Assembly (NCBI RefSeq): GCF_039355125.1
Contig: NZ_CP134979.1
Location: 40,890 to 104,889 of the forward strand
Source: Buchnera aphidicola (Takecallis taiwana)
Lineage (GTDB): Bacteria > Pseudomonadota > Gammaproteobacteria > Enterobacterales > Enterobacteriaceae
Direction of reading: 5' to 3'
Length of the DNA stretch: 64,000 nucleotides
Positions 21,124-30,470 of the stretch are shown here, piece by piece. The stretch's first letter is position 1, and each line of letters starts with the position of its first letter. The notes beneath the pieces are model-generated. The model saw only the letters and a program-made list of their open reading frames with translations, was not told the origin of the DNA and did no database searches. A program made the translations under genes and the position numbers.

Positions 21124-22190
21124 AAGATATCTTTGGTTTATTTAATCAAAAAATTTTTTATAATAATAATTTTTTTTTCAAGACGATAATAGTTTTGTTT
21201 TTAATATTATGGATTATAAAAATTATTAGTTTTGTTGCTGTGAAAAATAATCATACATTGATTCAGGTGATTACTCAAAAAAAAATTGATTCAAATAATA
21301 AAATTTTTATCTTGGATATTAGTGGTGTTAGATTGATCTTAGGATCAACATTATATAATATTCGTACTTTATATACTTTACCAATTTCAGATGATAATAA
21401 AAAAAATATTGTGCAAAATTACATTGAAAATTCTAAATTATCGTTATGTAAAAATATCATATATAAGTTATTTTTTTTTTTAATATTATGCTGTTATAGT
21501 TCTAATGCATATGCTGCAGAATTTTCGGAATTAACTAAACATATTTTTTTCAATAATATATCTCATTGGTCTTGTTCTAGTCAAATTGTATTATTAACAT
21601 GTATTGTAACATTAGTATCAGCACTTATTATCATGACCACTAGTTTTACGAGAATTATTATTGTATTAAGTTTATTACGAAATGCATTAGGTATACCAAC
21701 TTTACCGCCTAATCAATTACTGATGGGTATATCATTTTGCTTAACATGTTATGTTATGTATCCTACATATCATAGAATATATCAAGAAGCATATATACCA
21801 TTTTATACGCATCATATTCAAATTGATGATATTTTTATAAAATTATTACAACCTATTTATGATTTTATGTTACATCAAACACGTCGATCGGATTTATTAG
21901 TTTTTTCTCAATTATCACATCTTCCGTTACCCGATAATGATCATACTATACCAATACAAATATTACTACCATCATTTATTACTAGTGAATTAAAAACTGC
22001 ATTCCAAATCGGATTTACGATTTTTATACCATTTCTAATGATTGATTTATTTATTACCACGATATTAATGTCATTAGGTATGACGATGATTTCTCCAAAT
22101 ACTATTTCATTACCAGTTAAACTGATATTATTTGTATTAGTTGATGGATGGCAGTTAATTTTTTCTTCTTTAATAAATAGTTTTTATTAA
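21120..22190 (+). CDS. fliP: FliO-FliP fusion, flagellar export gate protein
   Basis: 356 residues. Residues 1-105 look like FliO: one membrane helix (about 22-40) and a cytoplasmic segment with KIFILDISGVRLILGST, matching VVVVDVEDARLVLGVT. A second hydrophobic stretch ending NAYAAE (about 118-136) lines up with the FliP signal peptide, and the rest is FliP (SFTRIIIVLSLLRNALGIPT, SELKTAFQIGFTIFIPFLMI, LPVKLILFVLVDGWQLI). No in-frame ATG, GTG or TTG starts FliP on its own, so a fused product is expected, possibly cut by signal peptidase at AYA-AE. FliP forms the export gate with FliQ and FliR. An 11-T run (21471-21481) lies inside the signal peptide. Confidence 0.88.
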   Translation: MKDIFGLFNQKIFYNNNFFFKTIIVLFLILWIIKIISFVAVKNNHTLIQVITQKKIDSNNKIFILDISGVRLILGSTLYNIRTLYTLPISDDNKKNIVQNYIENSKLSLCKNIIYKLFFFLILCCYSSNAYAAEFSELTKHIFFNNISHWSCSSQIVLLTCIVTLVSALIIMTTSFTRIIIVLSLLRNALGIPTLPPNQLLMGISFCLTCYVMYPTYHRIYQEAYIPFYTHHIQIDDIFIKLLQPIYDFMLHQTRRSDLLVFSQLSHLPLPDNDHTIPIQILLPSFITSELKTAFQIGFTIFIPFLMIDLFITTILMSLGMTMISPNTISLPVKLILFVLVDGWQLIFSSLINSFY

Positions 22191-22219
22191 ATTTATTTTT
22201 ATGTAATATTAGGAGATGT

Positions 22220-22498
22220 ATGCAATCTATTTTTATAGAAACATTATTTTATGAATCTTTTAAAGTATTATTTTTTTTGTCATTGCCAATATTTTCATCT
22301 GTTTTCTTAATTAGTTTGATTATGAATGTTTTACAAATAATTACATCTATTCATGAACAAACATTGTCTGTGATTCCAAAAATTATAACTGTATTTTTAG
22401 TATTTACATTTTTTGGAACATGGATGGTAAATTTAATTACTCATTATATGGATTATGTATTTAGACATGTTGCATTTGCTATTTTTTATTCATATTAA
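22220..22498 (+). CDS. fliQ: flagellar export gate protein FliQ
   Basis: Small two-helix membrane protein of the flagellar type III export gate. 92 residues against 89 in E. coli. Helices at about 12-37 and 52-75; the loop QIITSIHEQTLSVIPKIITV matches the conserved FliQ QAATQINEQTLSFIPKI. AGGAG at 22211-22215 precedes the ATG. Two bases separate its stop from fliR. Confidence 0.93.
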   Translation: MQSIFIETLFYESFKVLFFLSLPIFSSVFLISLIMNVLQIITSIHEQTLSVIPKIITVFLVFTFFGTWMVNLITHYMDYVFRHVAFAIFYSY

Positions 22499-22500
22499 AT

Positions 22501-23256
22501 ATGTATAATAATATTATAGTATTAAATCATTTAATATTTATTTTTTTTAGAGTATTATCAATAATATATACGGCGCCTATTGTTGGTAGTTCTGTTGTAA
22601 GTCGTAAATTAAAATTTTTTTTATCGTGTCTATTAAGTATACTTATTTTTTTTATCATACCCTGTGCAAAAATAAAATTATTGTCATGTCATGGTTTAGT
22701 AACATTGATAGAGCAAATTATTATTGGTATGTCTATTGGTTTTTCGATAAAATTAATAGTATTTTTTATTATTGTTTCTGGAGAAATTGTTAGTTTACAA
22801 ATTGGGTTGTATAATATTATTAATACTGATGATACTGTTTATTTAGAAAGTACTATAATTACGCAAATATTTAATATTTTTTTATTATTATTATGTTTGT
22901 ACTATGATGGACATTTATATATAATAATTTTTATTGTTAAAAGTTTTTATTTATTTCCGTTATATAGTACAGTATTTGATATGAAATTTGTGTTAATTTT
23001 TATTAAATTATTACATGCATCTTTTTTAAATGGTTTAATTTTTGTACTACCAATCATTATCTTATTTTTTTTATTTTATATTCTCATTGGAGTATTTTTT
23101 AGATTATCAACTAATATTTCAACTGTTTTTGTAAATTTATCGTTATTATATTTTATAATAATATTTTTTTTATTTTTTTCAAGTTCAATATTTTTTTATA
23201 ATTTAACATTTATATTAAAAAAAATTATTCATTTATTATATATATTATTTTTGTAA
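22501..23256 (+). CDS. fliR: flagellar export gate protein FliR
   Basis: Polytopic inner-membrane protein that completes the FliPQR gate. 251 residues (261 in E. coli) with about six hydrophobic segments; RVLSIIYTAPIVGSSVVSRK near the N-terminus and EQIIIGMSIGFSIKLIVFFI in the first half match the family. The C-terminal half is strongly Phe/Ile-biased. Last gene of the flagellar cluster; ends next to a convergent hairpin before rpmG. Confidence 0.9.
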   Translation: MYNNIIVLNHLIFIFFRVLSIIYTAPIVGSSVVSRKLKFFLSCLLSILIFFIIPCAKIKLLSCHGLVTLIEQIIIGMSIGFSIKLIVFFIIVSGEIVSLQIGLYNIINTDDTVYLESTIITQIFNIFLLLLCLYYDGHLYIIIFIVKSFYLFPLYSTVFDMKFVLIFIKLLHASFLNGLIFVLPIIILFFLFYILIGVFFRLSTNISTVFVNLSLLYFIIIFFLFFSSSIFFYNLTFILKKIIHLLYILFL

Positions 23257-23308
23257 AAATATACTATATATTTATATTTTATATAATAAAATACATATAG
23301 TATATTTT
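23256..23308. terminator. long AT hairpin between fliR and rpmG
   Basis: AAAATATACTATAT (23256-23269) and its exact reverse complement (23295-23308) form a 14-bp stem with a 25-base loop between convergent genes. It starts at the last base of the fliR stop. T-rich on the plus side. Stability is limited by the lack of GC, so termination is inferred. Confidence 0.5.
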
Positions 23309-23331
23309 ATAATTAAATTTTTTTAATATTT

Positions 23332-23499
23332 TTATTTAATTTTTTTTTCGTGGTATAAAACATGTTTTCTAATAACGGGATCATATTTTTTTAATTGAAT
23401 TTTTTTTTGGTTAGCTTTTTTATTTTTAGTAGTAGTATAAAAATGTTTGGTCCCTGAAGAGGATAATAATTTAATTTTTTCTCTTGAGCTTTTGGCCAT
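23332..23499 (-). CDS. rpmG: 50S ribosomal protein L33
   Basis: Small 50S protein. Translation of the minus strand from the ATG at 23497-23499 gives 55 residues: start [20 protein letters not shown], then YTTTKNKK, and near the end [17 protein letters not shown]; this is the full L33 of gammaproteobacterial length. Cysteines of the zinc-binding L33 type are absent, so it is the C-minus form. Its start lies inside the 3' end of rpmB. Confidence 0.95.
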   Translation of the reverse strand: MAKSSREKIKLLSSSGTKHFYTTTKNKKANQKKIQLKKYDPVIRKHVLYHEKKIK

Positions 23500-23731
23500 G
23501 ATTTTTCCGATTTTTCATATATAGATGAAATACTTGTTCGATACCTTTTTTATTAATTATTCTTAATCCTTTAGTTGAAATACGGATTTTAATAAATTTT
23601 TTTTCTTTTGGTATCCATAATTTATGATATTGTAAATTAGGAAAAAATTTTTTTTTTGATGCATTTAATGCATGTGATCTATTATTACCAAACATTGGTT
23701 TTTTTTTAGTAATCATGCAAATTTTAGACAT
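23471..23731 (-). CDS. rpmB: 50S ribosomal protein L28
   Basis: 50S protein paired with L33, as in most bacteria. 86 residues against 78 in E. coli. [20 protein letters not shown] and [19 protein letters not shown] are typical. The C-terminus after KKGIEQV is diverged and extended (ending GQKLKRKN), so the coding region runs 29 bases into rpmG. The extension probably reflects loss of the old stop. AAGGATATTTC before the ATG is a good ribosome-binding site. Confidence 0.95.
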   Translation of the reverse strand: MSKICMITKKKPMFGNNRSHALNASKKKFFPNLQYHKLWIPKEKKFIKIRISTKGLRIINKKGIEQVFHLYMKNRKNHGQKLKRKN

Positions 23732-23776
23732 GAAATATCCTTATGTAATATATTAGAATTATAATTAGAATAATTT

Positions 23777-24334
23777 TCATATATTATCATTGATATTAAG
23801 GTTGTTTGTTTTTAAAAAATTTTTTATTGATTTTATAATTTCTTGTTGTGCGGATTGGGTATCTTCAAAACCAATAATTTTCACCCATTTATTTTTCTCT
23901 AAATCTTTATAATGTTGAAAAAAATGTATAATTTGTTGTTTAAAACTATTAGATATATCATTAATATTATTTATGTGTTGATACTCACTAGAAATATTAT
24001 TATGTGGTAGAGCAATAATTTTAGAATCTGATCCAGATTCATCAATCATTTTTAATACTCCTATTGGTTTACATTGAATAATACAACCATATTGTAGTTT
24101 GTATGGAATAGGAATTAAAACATCTAACGGATCTTTATCATCTGATAGGGTATTATTTATATAACCATAATTACAGGGGTATAGCATAGCGGTTGGTAAA
24201 AAACGATCAACAAATAAATTTTGTGTTTCTTTATCTATTTCATATTTTATAGGATATGAATGATATGGTATTTCAATAATAACATATATATCATTTGGAA
24301 TATTTATCCCTGAAGGTACATTTTTTAAATTCAT
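23777..24334 (-). CDS. ppa: inorganic pyrophosphatase
   Basis: Hydrolyses pyrophosphate to drive biosynthetic reactions. Family I enzyme of 185 residues (176 in E. coli). The active-site pieces are visible: EIPYHSYPIKYEIDKE, YPCNYGYINNTLSDDKDPLD with the catalytic Asp cluster, and a HFFQHYKDLEKNKWVKIIGF region. The last 15 or so residues are an Asn-rich tail. Single gene between rpmB and rnpB on the minus strand. Confidence 0.95.
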   Translation of the reverse strand: MNLKNVPSGINIPNDIYVIIEIPYHSYPIKYEIDKETQNLFVDRFLPTAMLYPCNYGYINNTLSDDKDPLDVLIPIPYKLQYGCIIQCKPIGVLKMIDESGSDSKIIALPHNNISSEYQHINNINDISNSFKQQIIHFFQHYKDLEKNKWVKIIGFEDTQSAQQEIIKSIKNFLKTNNLNINDNI

Positions 24335-24731
24335 ATGTTTAATATTTTAGTTAATGATAAATGATATTTTATTAAATATATTACAAAAATGATGCTATAT
24401 TAATTATTTATCATGGAAAAAATAAATTTTAGTATGGTGATGTAATAATAGTAGATATTATTATATGTTTTTATTCTAAGCATGAATACTTATCAAAACT
24501 TATTTCCATTTATTATATTATAAAAGAATACAATGATAAATACTATATTTCATGATAAGATATATATGTTGTATTCTAATAAATAACGTTATATAAATTG
24601 ATGTGTTTTTTAATATAATATTTAAATTATATTAATTTTTTTTAAAATTATTATTGATTTTATATATTAATGAATAAATATATAAATTTCATTCTCTATT
24701 TAATGTAGTATGATAAATTAATGTATGTTTT
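24335..24731. other. non-coding interval between ppa and rnpB
   Basis: 397 bases of AT-rich sequence without open frames, RNA-gene hallmarks or strong hairpins. It may hold the ppa promoter and the 3' trailer of rnpB. I recognise no gene relic. Confidence 0.5.
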
Positions 24732-25081
24732 TAAGTTGACTAATAAGCCGGGTTCTGTATGAGACAGTCATTTATCTAGACTAATAATCACTTATTAGTT
24801 CAAGCGGTTTACCTGAATTATAATACGAGCAGTATTTAAAAATTCTATTTAACCTTGCTCCGAGTGGAGTTTACATTGCCATATTTATTACTAAATATGC
24901 GGTGTGCTCTTAACACGCCTTTTCACCCTTGCTATAAGTACAATTATAGCGGTATATTTTCTGTTGCACTTGTCGTCAGAATGATGATTCTGCCCAGGTA
25001 TTATCTGGCACTCTTGCTCTAGGAGCCCGGACTTTCCTCTATTTAATATCATAATTAAACAGCGACTGTCTGGTCAACTTT
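24732..25081 (-). ncRNA. rnpB: RNase P RNA, catalytic subunit
   Basis: About 350 nt ribozyme that trims tRNA 5' leaders. On the minus strand the 5' end reads AGTTGACCAGACAGTCGCTG and the 3' end CCGGGCTTATTAGTCAACTT, which pair to close the P1 helix as in the E. coli RNA (AAGCTGACCAGACAGTC...GGCTTATCGGTCAG). The conserved GAGGAAAGTCCGGGCTCC block is present near 25020-25037. It begins about 20 bases after the rsmI stop on the same strand, so it may share that transcript. Ends are good to a few bases. Confidence 0.95.
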
Positions 25082-25101
25082 TATATATTATAATTTATTG
25101 T

Positions 25102-25962
25102 TTATTTTTTGTCATGTAAAAATTTTTTTATAGCATAATTATATATTTGATTTTTATGTATTTTATGAATTAACGCAGTCAGTTGTATTGCTTGTTTCAT
25201 TTTTAATGTTTTAATTAAAATCGACAAAGTTCGTTGAACTTTTATAGGTATGATATTGTTATGATTATTCATGCCACTAATAATGATAACCATTTCTCCT
25301 TTTTGTCTTAAATCATCTTTTTTTAACCACGTTAATATATCTACGGCTTTTCCGTATTTGATTCTTTCCCATATTTTTGTGATTTCTTTCACTAACACAA
25401 TGATCCGATTTTCTCCTAGATAACTTACAATATCTTGTATACTATATAAAATTCTATGACATGATTCATAAAATATAATTGTTTCTTTTATATTTTGGAT
25501 ATGTAATAAAATTTTTTTTCTTGATAATGTTGTTTTTGGTAAAAAGCCCTTATAATAAAAATTATCTCCTGGTAACCCTGATGCGCTTAATGCAGCAATG
25601 AGAGCGCATGGGCCTGGAATAGGTATGACTGTTATATTTTCTTTATGACAGGCGTGTATTAATATATATCCTGGATCATGAATTGCTGGTGTTCCAGCAT
25701 TAGATACTAAAGCGATATTTTTTGTATTTAATAAAAAAATAATTTTATTAGTAATTTTATGTTCGTTATATTTATGTAACGATATCATTTTTGTTGTAAT
25801 ATTAAAGTGATTTAATAAATTTTGTGTATGCCTGGTATCTTCTGCCGCAATTAATTGTACTGTTTTTAATATATGTATTGCTCGGTATGTAATATCTTTT
25901 ATATTGCCAATTGGAGTAGCAACAACGTATAATATTCTGGTTTTGATTTTATTAATATTCAT
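25102..25962 (-). CDS. rsmI: 16S rRNA 2'-O-ribose C1402 methyltransferase
   Basis: Methylates the ribose of C1402 in 16S rRNA. 286 residues, the E. coli length. The tetrapyrrole-methylase fold is clear: LYVVATPIGNIKDITYRAIH at the N-terminus, AAEDTRHTQNLL, LVSNAGTPAIHDPGYILI and PIPGPCALIAALSASGLPGD for S-adenosylmethionine binding. It lies immediately upstream of rnpB. The distal partner RsmH is not in this window. Confidence 0.95.
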   Translation of the reverse strand: MNINKIKTRILYVVATPIGNIKDITYRAIHILKTVQLIAAEDTRHTQNLLNHFNITTKMISLHKYNEHKITNKIIFLLNTKNIALVSNAGTPAIHDPGYILIHACHKENITVIPIPGPCALIAALSASGLPGDNFYYKGFLPKTTLSRKKILLHIQNIKETIIFYESCHRILYSIQDIVSYLGENRIIVLVKEITKIWERIKYGKAVDILTWLKKDDLRQKGEMVIIISGMNNHNNIIPIKVQRTLSILIKTLKMKQAIQLTALIHKIHKNQIYNYAIKKFLHDKK

Positions 25963-26109
25963 ATTTTTATATTTTTATACAATATTAATCGGGAATTGTA
26001 ATATATGGTATTAGATTAAGATATTTATATTACAAAAAAAATTTTACCTTGATGTATGACAATTATTATAATGATATATAATGTGATATAAACTATTAAG
26101 GACAATATA

Positions 26110-27303
26110 GTGAAGAGGGTTGTGATTACAGGTTTAGGTATTATTTCCAGTATTGGTAATAATAAAAAAAAAGTTTTATCTTCTCTACAGAATAGTAAGT
26201 CAGGTATTATATTTTCTCGTCAAATGAAAGAATTTGGTATAAAAAGCAACATTTGGGGAGCATTATGTGTAAATATTGAAAAAATTGATCGTACTATATT
26301 AAAGTTTATGAATCGTGCATCAATTTATACGTATTTTGCTATGAAACAAGCTATACGTGACTCTTGTTTAAATAGTGATGTATATCAAAAAAATTATCGT
26401 GTTGGTATAATTACAGGTTCTGGATGTAATGTTGTTGAAAAAAATGCTATATGTATGAAGAAAAAACAGAATTTATATTCCATTATTCAAAATATGCCGT
26501 CAAATATTTCTGCATGTTTATCAACTTTTTATAATATTTATGGTATTAGTAATTCCTTAAGTGCAGCTTGTGCTACATCATTAAATTGTATTAATTATGC
26601 TGTTGAATTAATTCAATATGGTAAGCAAGATATAATTTTTGCTGGAGGGGCAGAAGAATTAACTTGTGAGTTGGCTGCTAAATTTGATATAATGAATGCA
26701 TTATCTGTAAAATATAATTTTAATCCTAGTCAAGCTTCACGTCCGTATGATATTAATCGTGATGGTTTTGTTATTTCTGGAGGATCTGGTATTTTAGTTT
26801 TAGAAGAATTAGAACATGCACGGTCTAGAAAAGCACGTATTTATGCTGAAGTTATTGGTTTTGGTTCTGCATCAGATGGTTTAAATATGATTAGACCTTC
26901 TGGATTAGGTTTAGTGAAAGCAATGAAAATTGCACTCTATAATGCAGATAATATAATTATTAATTATATTAATACGCATGGTACATCTACTAAGGTCGGT
27001 GATTTTATTGAATTAAAGGCCATCAAACAAGTGTTTAGAAAATTTATTCCATATCTTTCTTCAACTAAATCCATGACTGGTCATTCATTAGGGGCATCTG
27101 GAGTACACGAAATTATTTATGTAATTTTAATGATGTATAATAATTTTATCGCCCCTAATATTAATATAGATTGTTTAGCTCCATTTGCAAAAAATATGAA
27201 TATTGTGACTCGCATGAAACCATATAATATTATGGTAGCGATGTCAAATAGTTGTGGTTTTGGTGGCATAAATTCATCTATAATATTAAAAAAATATCTT
27301 TAA
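26110..27303 (+). CDS. fabB: 3-oxoacyl-ACP synthase I
   Basis: Condensing enzyme of fatty-acid elongation. 397 residues (406 in E. coli). Thiolase-fold catalytic triad in place: Cys154 in SAACATSLN, His290 in NTHGTSTKVGD and His325 in KSMTGHSLGASG; the glycine-rich end SNSCGFGGINSSI is also intact. GTG start at 26110 with AAGGAC just upstream. Monocistronic between rsmI (divergent) and tal. Confidence 0.96.
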   Translation: MKRVVITGLGIISSIGNNKKKVLSSLQNSKSGIIFSRQMKEFGIKSNIWGALCVNIEKIDRTILKFMNRASIYTYFAMKQAIRDSCLNSDVYQKNYRVGIITGSGCNVVEKNAICMKKKQNLYSIIQNMPSNISACLSTFYNIYGISNSLSAACATSLNCINYAVELIQYGKQDIIFAGGAEELTCELAAKFDIMNALSVKYNFNPSQASRPYDINRDGFVISGGSGILVLEELEHARSRKARIYAEVIGFGSASDGLNMIRPSGLGLVKAMKIALYNADNIIINYINTHGTSTKVGDFIELKAIKQVFRKFIPYLSSTKSMTGHSLGASGVHEIIYVILMMYNNFIAPNINIDCLAPFAKNMNIVTRMKPYNIMVAMSNSCGFGGINSSIILKKYL

Positions 27304-27419
27304 TATTGTTGTAAAATACATATAATAAAATTATATCTTGAATTTTTTTTGTACATGTATATATTTTATAATATAGTATATTTAATTTTTTTTGAGTTAT
27401 TTTTCTCATAAGGATTAAA

Positions 27420-28370
27420 ATGAATCAATTGAATGAATTAAAAAAATTTACTACGATTGTTGCAGATAGTGGAAATGTACATGAAATTATTAAATATAAA
27501 CCAATGGATGCCACAACAAATCCATCATTAATTTTAAAAACTATTTTAATTCCACAGTATAAAGATTTAGTAATAGATGCTATTAGTTATGGAAAAAAAA
27601 ACGGATCTTCTGAAAAAGATAAAATTTCACAAGCAAGTGATAAAATTTTAGTTAATATTGGTTCAGAAATTTTAAAATATATTCCGGGAAGAGTATCAAG
27701 TGAAATAGATGCTCGTATTTCTTTTAATAAAGAATTATGTATTTTAAAGGCTAAAAAAATTGTAAATATGTATGAAGATTTAGGTGTATCACGTTCGAAA
27801 ATATTAATTAAGTTAGCTGCAACATGGGAGTGTATTCAAGCGGCACAATCTTTAGAAAAAGAGAATATTAATTGCAATTTAACATTATTATTTTCATTTG
27901 CCCAAGCTAAAGCGTGCGCTGAATCAGGTGTATTTTTAATTTCTCCTTTTGTTGGTAGAATATATGATTGGTATTATGAAAATAACTTAATTAAAAAATA
28001 TAATCCTATGAATGACCCTGGTGTATTATCTGTAAAAAAAATATATCAATATTATAAAAAACATAATTATCGTACTATTATTATGGGAGCAAGTTTCCGT
28101 AATGTGGATCAGATTTTAGAACTTGCTGGTTGTGATTATCTTACAATTTCTCCTGTATTATTAGAAAAACTACAAAATAGCCGTGGTACAGTAATAAGAA
28201 GGTTAGTTCCTAATAATATCAATATAACATCTTCATCGGTTTTAACTGAATCTAATTTTAGGTGGGAACATAATCAAGATCGTATGGCTGTAGAAAAGTT
28301 ATCAGATGGAATACGTCAGTTTAGTGCTGATCAGGAAAAATTAGAACAAATATTATCTTCGATGTTTTAA
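27420..28370 (+). CDS. tal: transaldolase
   Basis: Transfers a three-carbon unit between sugar phosphates in the non-oxidative pentose phosphate pathway. 316 residues, the TalB size. Schiff-base Lys131 in [10 protein letters not shown], with [10 protein letters not shown] near the N-terminus and [16 protein letters not shown]. Together with tkt (38 bases downstream) and gnd it supplies ribose 5-phosphate and erythrose 4-phosphate to the his, aro and rib genes of this window. AAGGA upstream of the ATG. Confidence 0.97.
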   Translation: MNQLNELKKFTTIVADSGNVHEIIKYKPMDATTNPSLILKTILIPQYKDLVIDAISYGKKNGSSEKDKISQASDKILVNIGSEILKYIPGRVSSEIDARISFNKELCILKAKKIVNMYEDLGVSRSKILIKLAATWECIQAAQSLEKENINCNLTLLFSFAQAKACAESGVFLISPFVGRIYDWYYENNLIKKYNPMNDPGVLSVKKIYQYYKKHNYRTIIMGASFRNVDQILELAGCDYLTISPVLLEKLQNSRGTVIRRLVPNNINITSSSVLTESNFRWEHNQDRMAVEKLSDGIRQFSADQEKLEQILSSMF

Positions 28371-28408
28371 AACAATTTCATTTTCAATTTACTAACTAGG
28401 AATTAAGC

Positions 28409-30430
28409 ATGTGTTCTAGACAAGAATTAGCCAATGCAATTCGAGTTTTAAGTATTGATGCGATTCAAAAGGCAAATTCTGGACATCCTGGAGCATCTAT
28501 GGGTATGGCTGATATAGCTGAAGTGTTATGGAGAAGTATTCTAAGGTATAATCCAAATAATCCATATTGGGACAATAGAGATCGCGTTATTGTGTCGAAT
28601 GGACATGCTTCTATGCTATTATACAGTGTTTTACATCTTACTGGATATGATATATCAATAGATGATTTACAGGATTTTAGAAAATTACATTCTAAGACAC
28701 CAGGCCATCCGGAAGTTGGATGTACTCCAGGAGTTGAAGTTACGACCGGTCCTTTAGGTCAAGGACTAGCTTCTGGAATAGGGATGGCTATTGCAGAAAA
28801 GATACTCGCATCATACTTTAACCGACCACAATATAATATTGTGGACCATGATACTTGGATATTTGCAGGCGATGGCTGTTTAATGGAAGGTATTTCACAT
28901 GAAGCATGTTCTTTAGCTGGAACATGGAAATTAGGTAAATTAACTGTACTATATGATAGTAATAAAATTTCAATTGATGGGAAAATTCATAATTGGTTTA
29001 CTGATGATACTGCAAAACGATTTCAATCATATAATTGGCATGTTATTAATAATGTCGATGGTCATAATTCTAATTCTATTATGAAAGCTATAAAAATTGC
29101 TAAATCAGTTACAGATAAGCCATCTATTATTATTTTTAATACTAAAATTGGTTTTGGTTCTCCTAATAAATCCGGTACAGCTGAGGTTCATGGTTCACCT
29201 TTAGGAGTACAAGAGGTTTTATTAACTAAAAAAGCATTACATTGGAAGTATCCTCCGTTTTATATCCCAGATGAAGTGTATGATCATTGGGATATGCGTA
29301 ATATTGGAAATAAGTTAGAAGAATATTGGAATACATTGTTTTCAAAATATAAAATAGATTATCCAGATTTATCGAGTGAGTATACTCGTCGTATGTCTGG
29401 TTTATTGCCAATAGATTGGCCAGATAAAATACGTGCAATTGTTCATAGCTTGAATAGTCGTAATGCAATTGCAACACGTCAATCTTCTCAAAATATTTTA
29501 GAGCATATTGGAAAAATATTACCAGAATTATTAGGTGGTTCTGCAGATCTAGCTCCTAGTAATTTAACTATGTGGTCTGGTTCAATTCCGATCAATCAGA
29601 AAAAATCAGGAAATTATATTCATTATGGTGTACGTGAATTTGGTATGACTAGTATTGCTAACGGTATATCACAACATGGTGGATTTATTCCTTATACAGC
29701 AACCTTTTTAGTGTTTTTAGATTATGCTAAAAATGCAGTTCGTATGTCTGCATTAATGGGTACAAGACACATTATGTTGTACACACATGATTCAATTGGT
29801 TTAGGAGAAGATGGCCCTACACATCAACCAATAGAACAATTATCAAGTTTACGTTCTATACCGAATATGAGTGTTTGGCGTCCTAGTGATACTCTAGAAA
29901 CAATTTTTGCTTGGACATGTGCTATAGAACGTTATCAAGGTCCTACTGCTTTAGTGTTATCCCGTCAAAATCTAGAACAAGCATCACGTGATAAAGTTCA
30001 AATCAATAATATTGCTCGTGGTGGATATATTTTAAAAGATTTTGGACAGACTATTGATGTCATTTTAATTGCAACTGGTTCAGAAGTACAGTTAGCGGTA
30101 TTATCTGCAAATAAAATACATGATTTAGGGTACGGTGTTAGAGTGGTTTCAATGCCATCTATTGATGTTTTTGAAAGTCAAGATGATGATTATAAAGAAT
30201 CTGTATTACCAAAATTAATAAATAAACGTGTTGCAATTGAGGCCGGACAATCTAATATTTGGTATAAATACGTTGGTTTACATGGAATGATTGTTGGCAT
30301 TGATCAATTTGGTGAATCCGCTTCTGCAGATGATTTATTTAAAAAATTCGGTTTTACGGTAAATAATGTAGTACGTAATGTGAAAAAATTGTTAGATAAT
30401 AAATCTTTTTCATATAAGCTATATAAATAA
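28409..30430 (+). CDS. tkt: transketolase
   Basis: Thiamine-diphosphate enzyme moving two-carbon units in the pentose phosphate pathway. 673 residues (663 in E. coli). [18 protein letters not shown] at the N-terminus, the ThDP motif [18 protein letters not shown]...N (about residues 153-185), the pyrimidine domain with [21 protein letters not shown] TH[D][15 protein letters not shown], and a C-terminal domain are all present. Coupled to tal upstream, and dapE follows after 40 bases. Well conserved for this genome. Confidence 0.97.
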   Translation: MCSRQELANAIRVLSIDAIQKANSGHPGASMGMADIAEVLWRSILRYNPNNPYWDNRDRVIVSNGHASMLLYSVLHLTGYDISIDDLQDFRKLHSKTPGHPEVGCTPGVEVTTGPLGQGLASGIGMAIAEKILASYFNRPQYNIVDHDTWIFAGDGCLMEGISHEACSLAGTWKLGKLTVLYDSNKISIDGKIHNWFTDDTAKRFQSYNWHVINNVDGHNSNSIMKAIKIAKSVTDKPSIIIFNTKIGFGSPNKSGTAEVHGSPLGVQEVLLTKKALHWKYPPFYIPDEVYDHWDMRNIGNKLEEYWNTLFSKYKIDYPDLSSEYTRRMSGLLPIDWPDKIRAIVHSLNSRNAIATRQSSQNILEHIGKILPELLGGSADLAPSNLTMWSGSIPINQKKSGNYIHYGVREFGMTSIANGISQHGGFIPYTATFLVFLDYAKNAVRMSALMGTRHIMLYTHDSIGLGEDGPTHQPIEQLSSLRSIPNMSVWRPSDTLETIFAWTCAIERYQGPTALVLSRQNLEQASRDKVQINNIARGGYILKDFGQTIDVILIATGSEVQLAVLSANKIHDLGYGVRVVSMPSIDVFESQDDDYKESVLPKLINKRVAIEAGQSNIWYKYVGLHGMIVGIDQFGESASADDLFKKFGFTVNNVVRNVKKLLDNKSFSYKLYK

Positions 30431-30470
30431 TTTCGTTGTTATTTTAAACAAGGTAATTGAGTGTAATCGT

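Noticed and set aside
29226-29477. 83-codon minus-strand frame
   Set aside because: Lies wholly inside tkt, which is intact on the plus strand.
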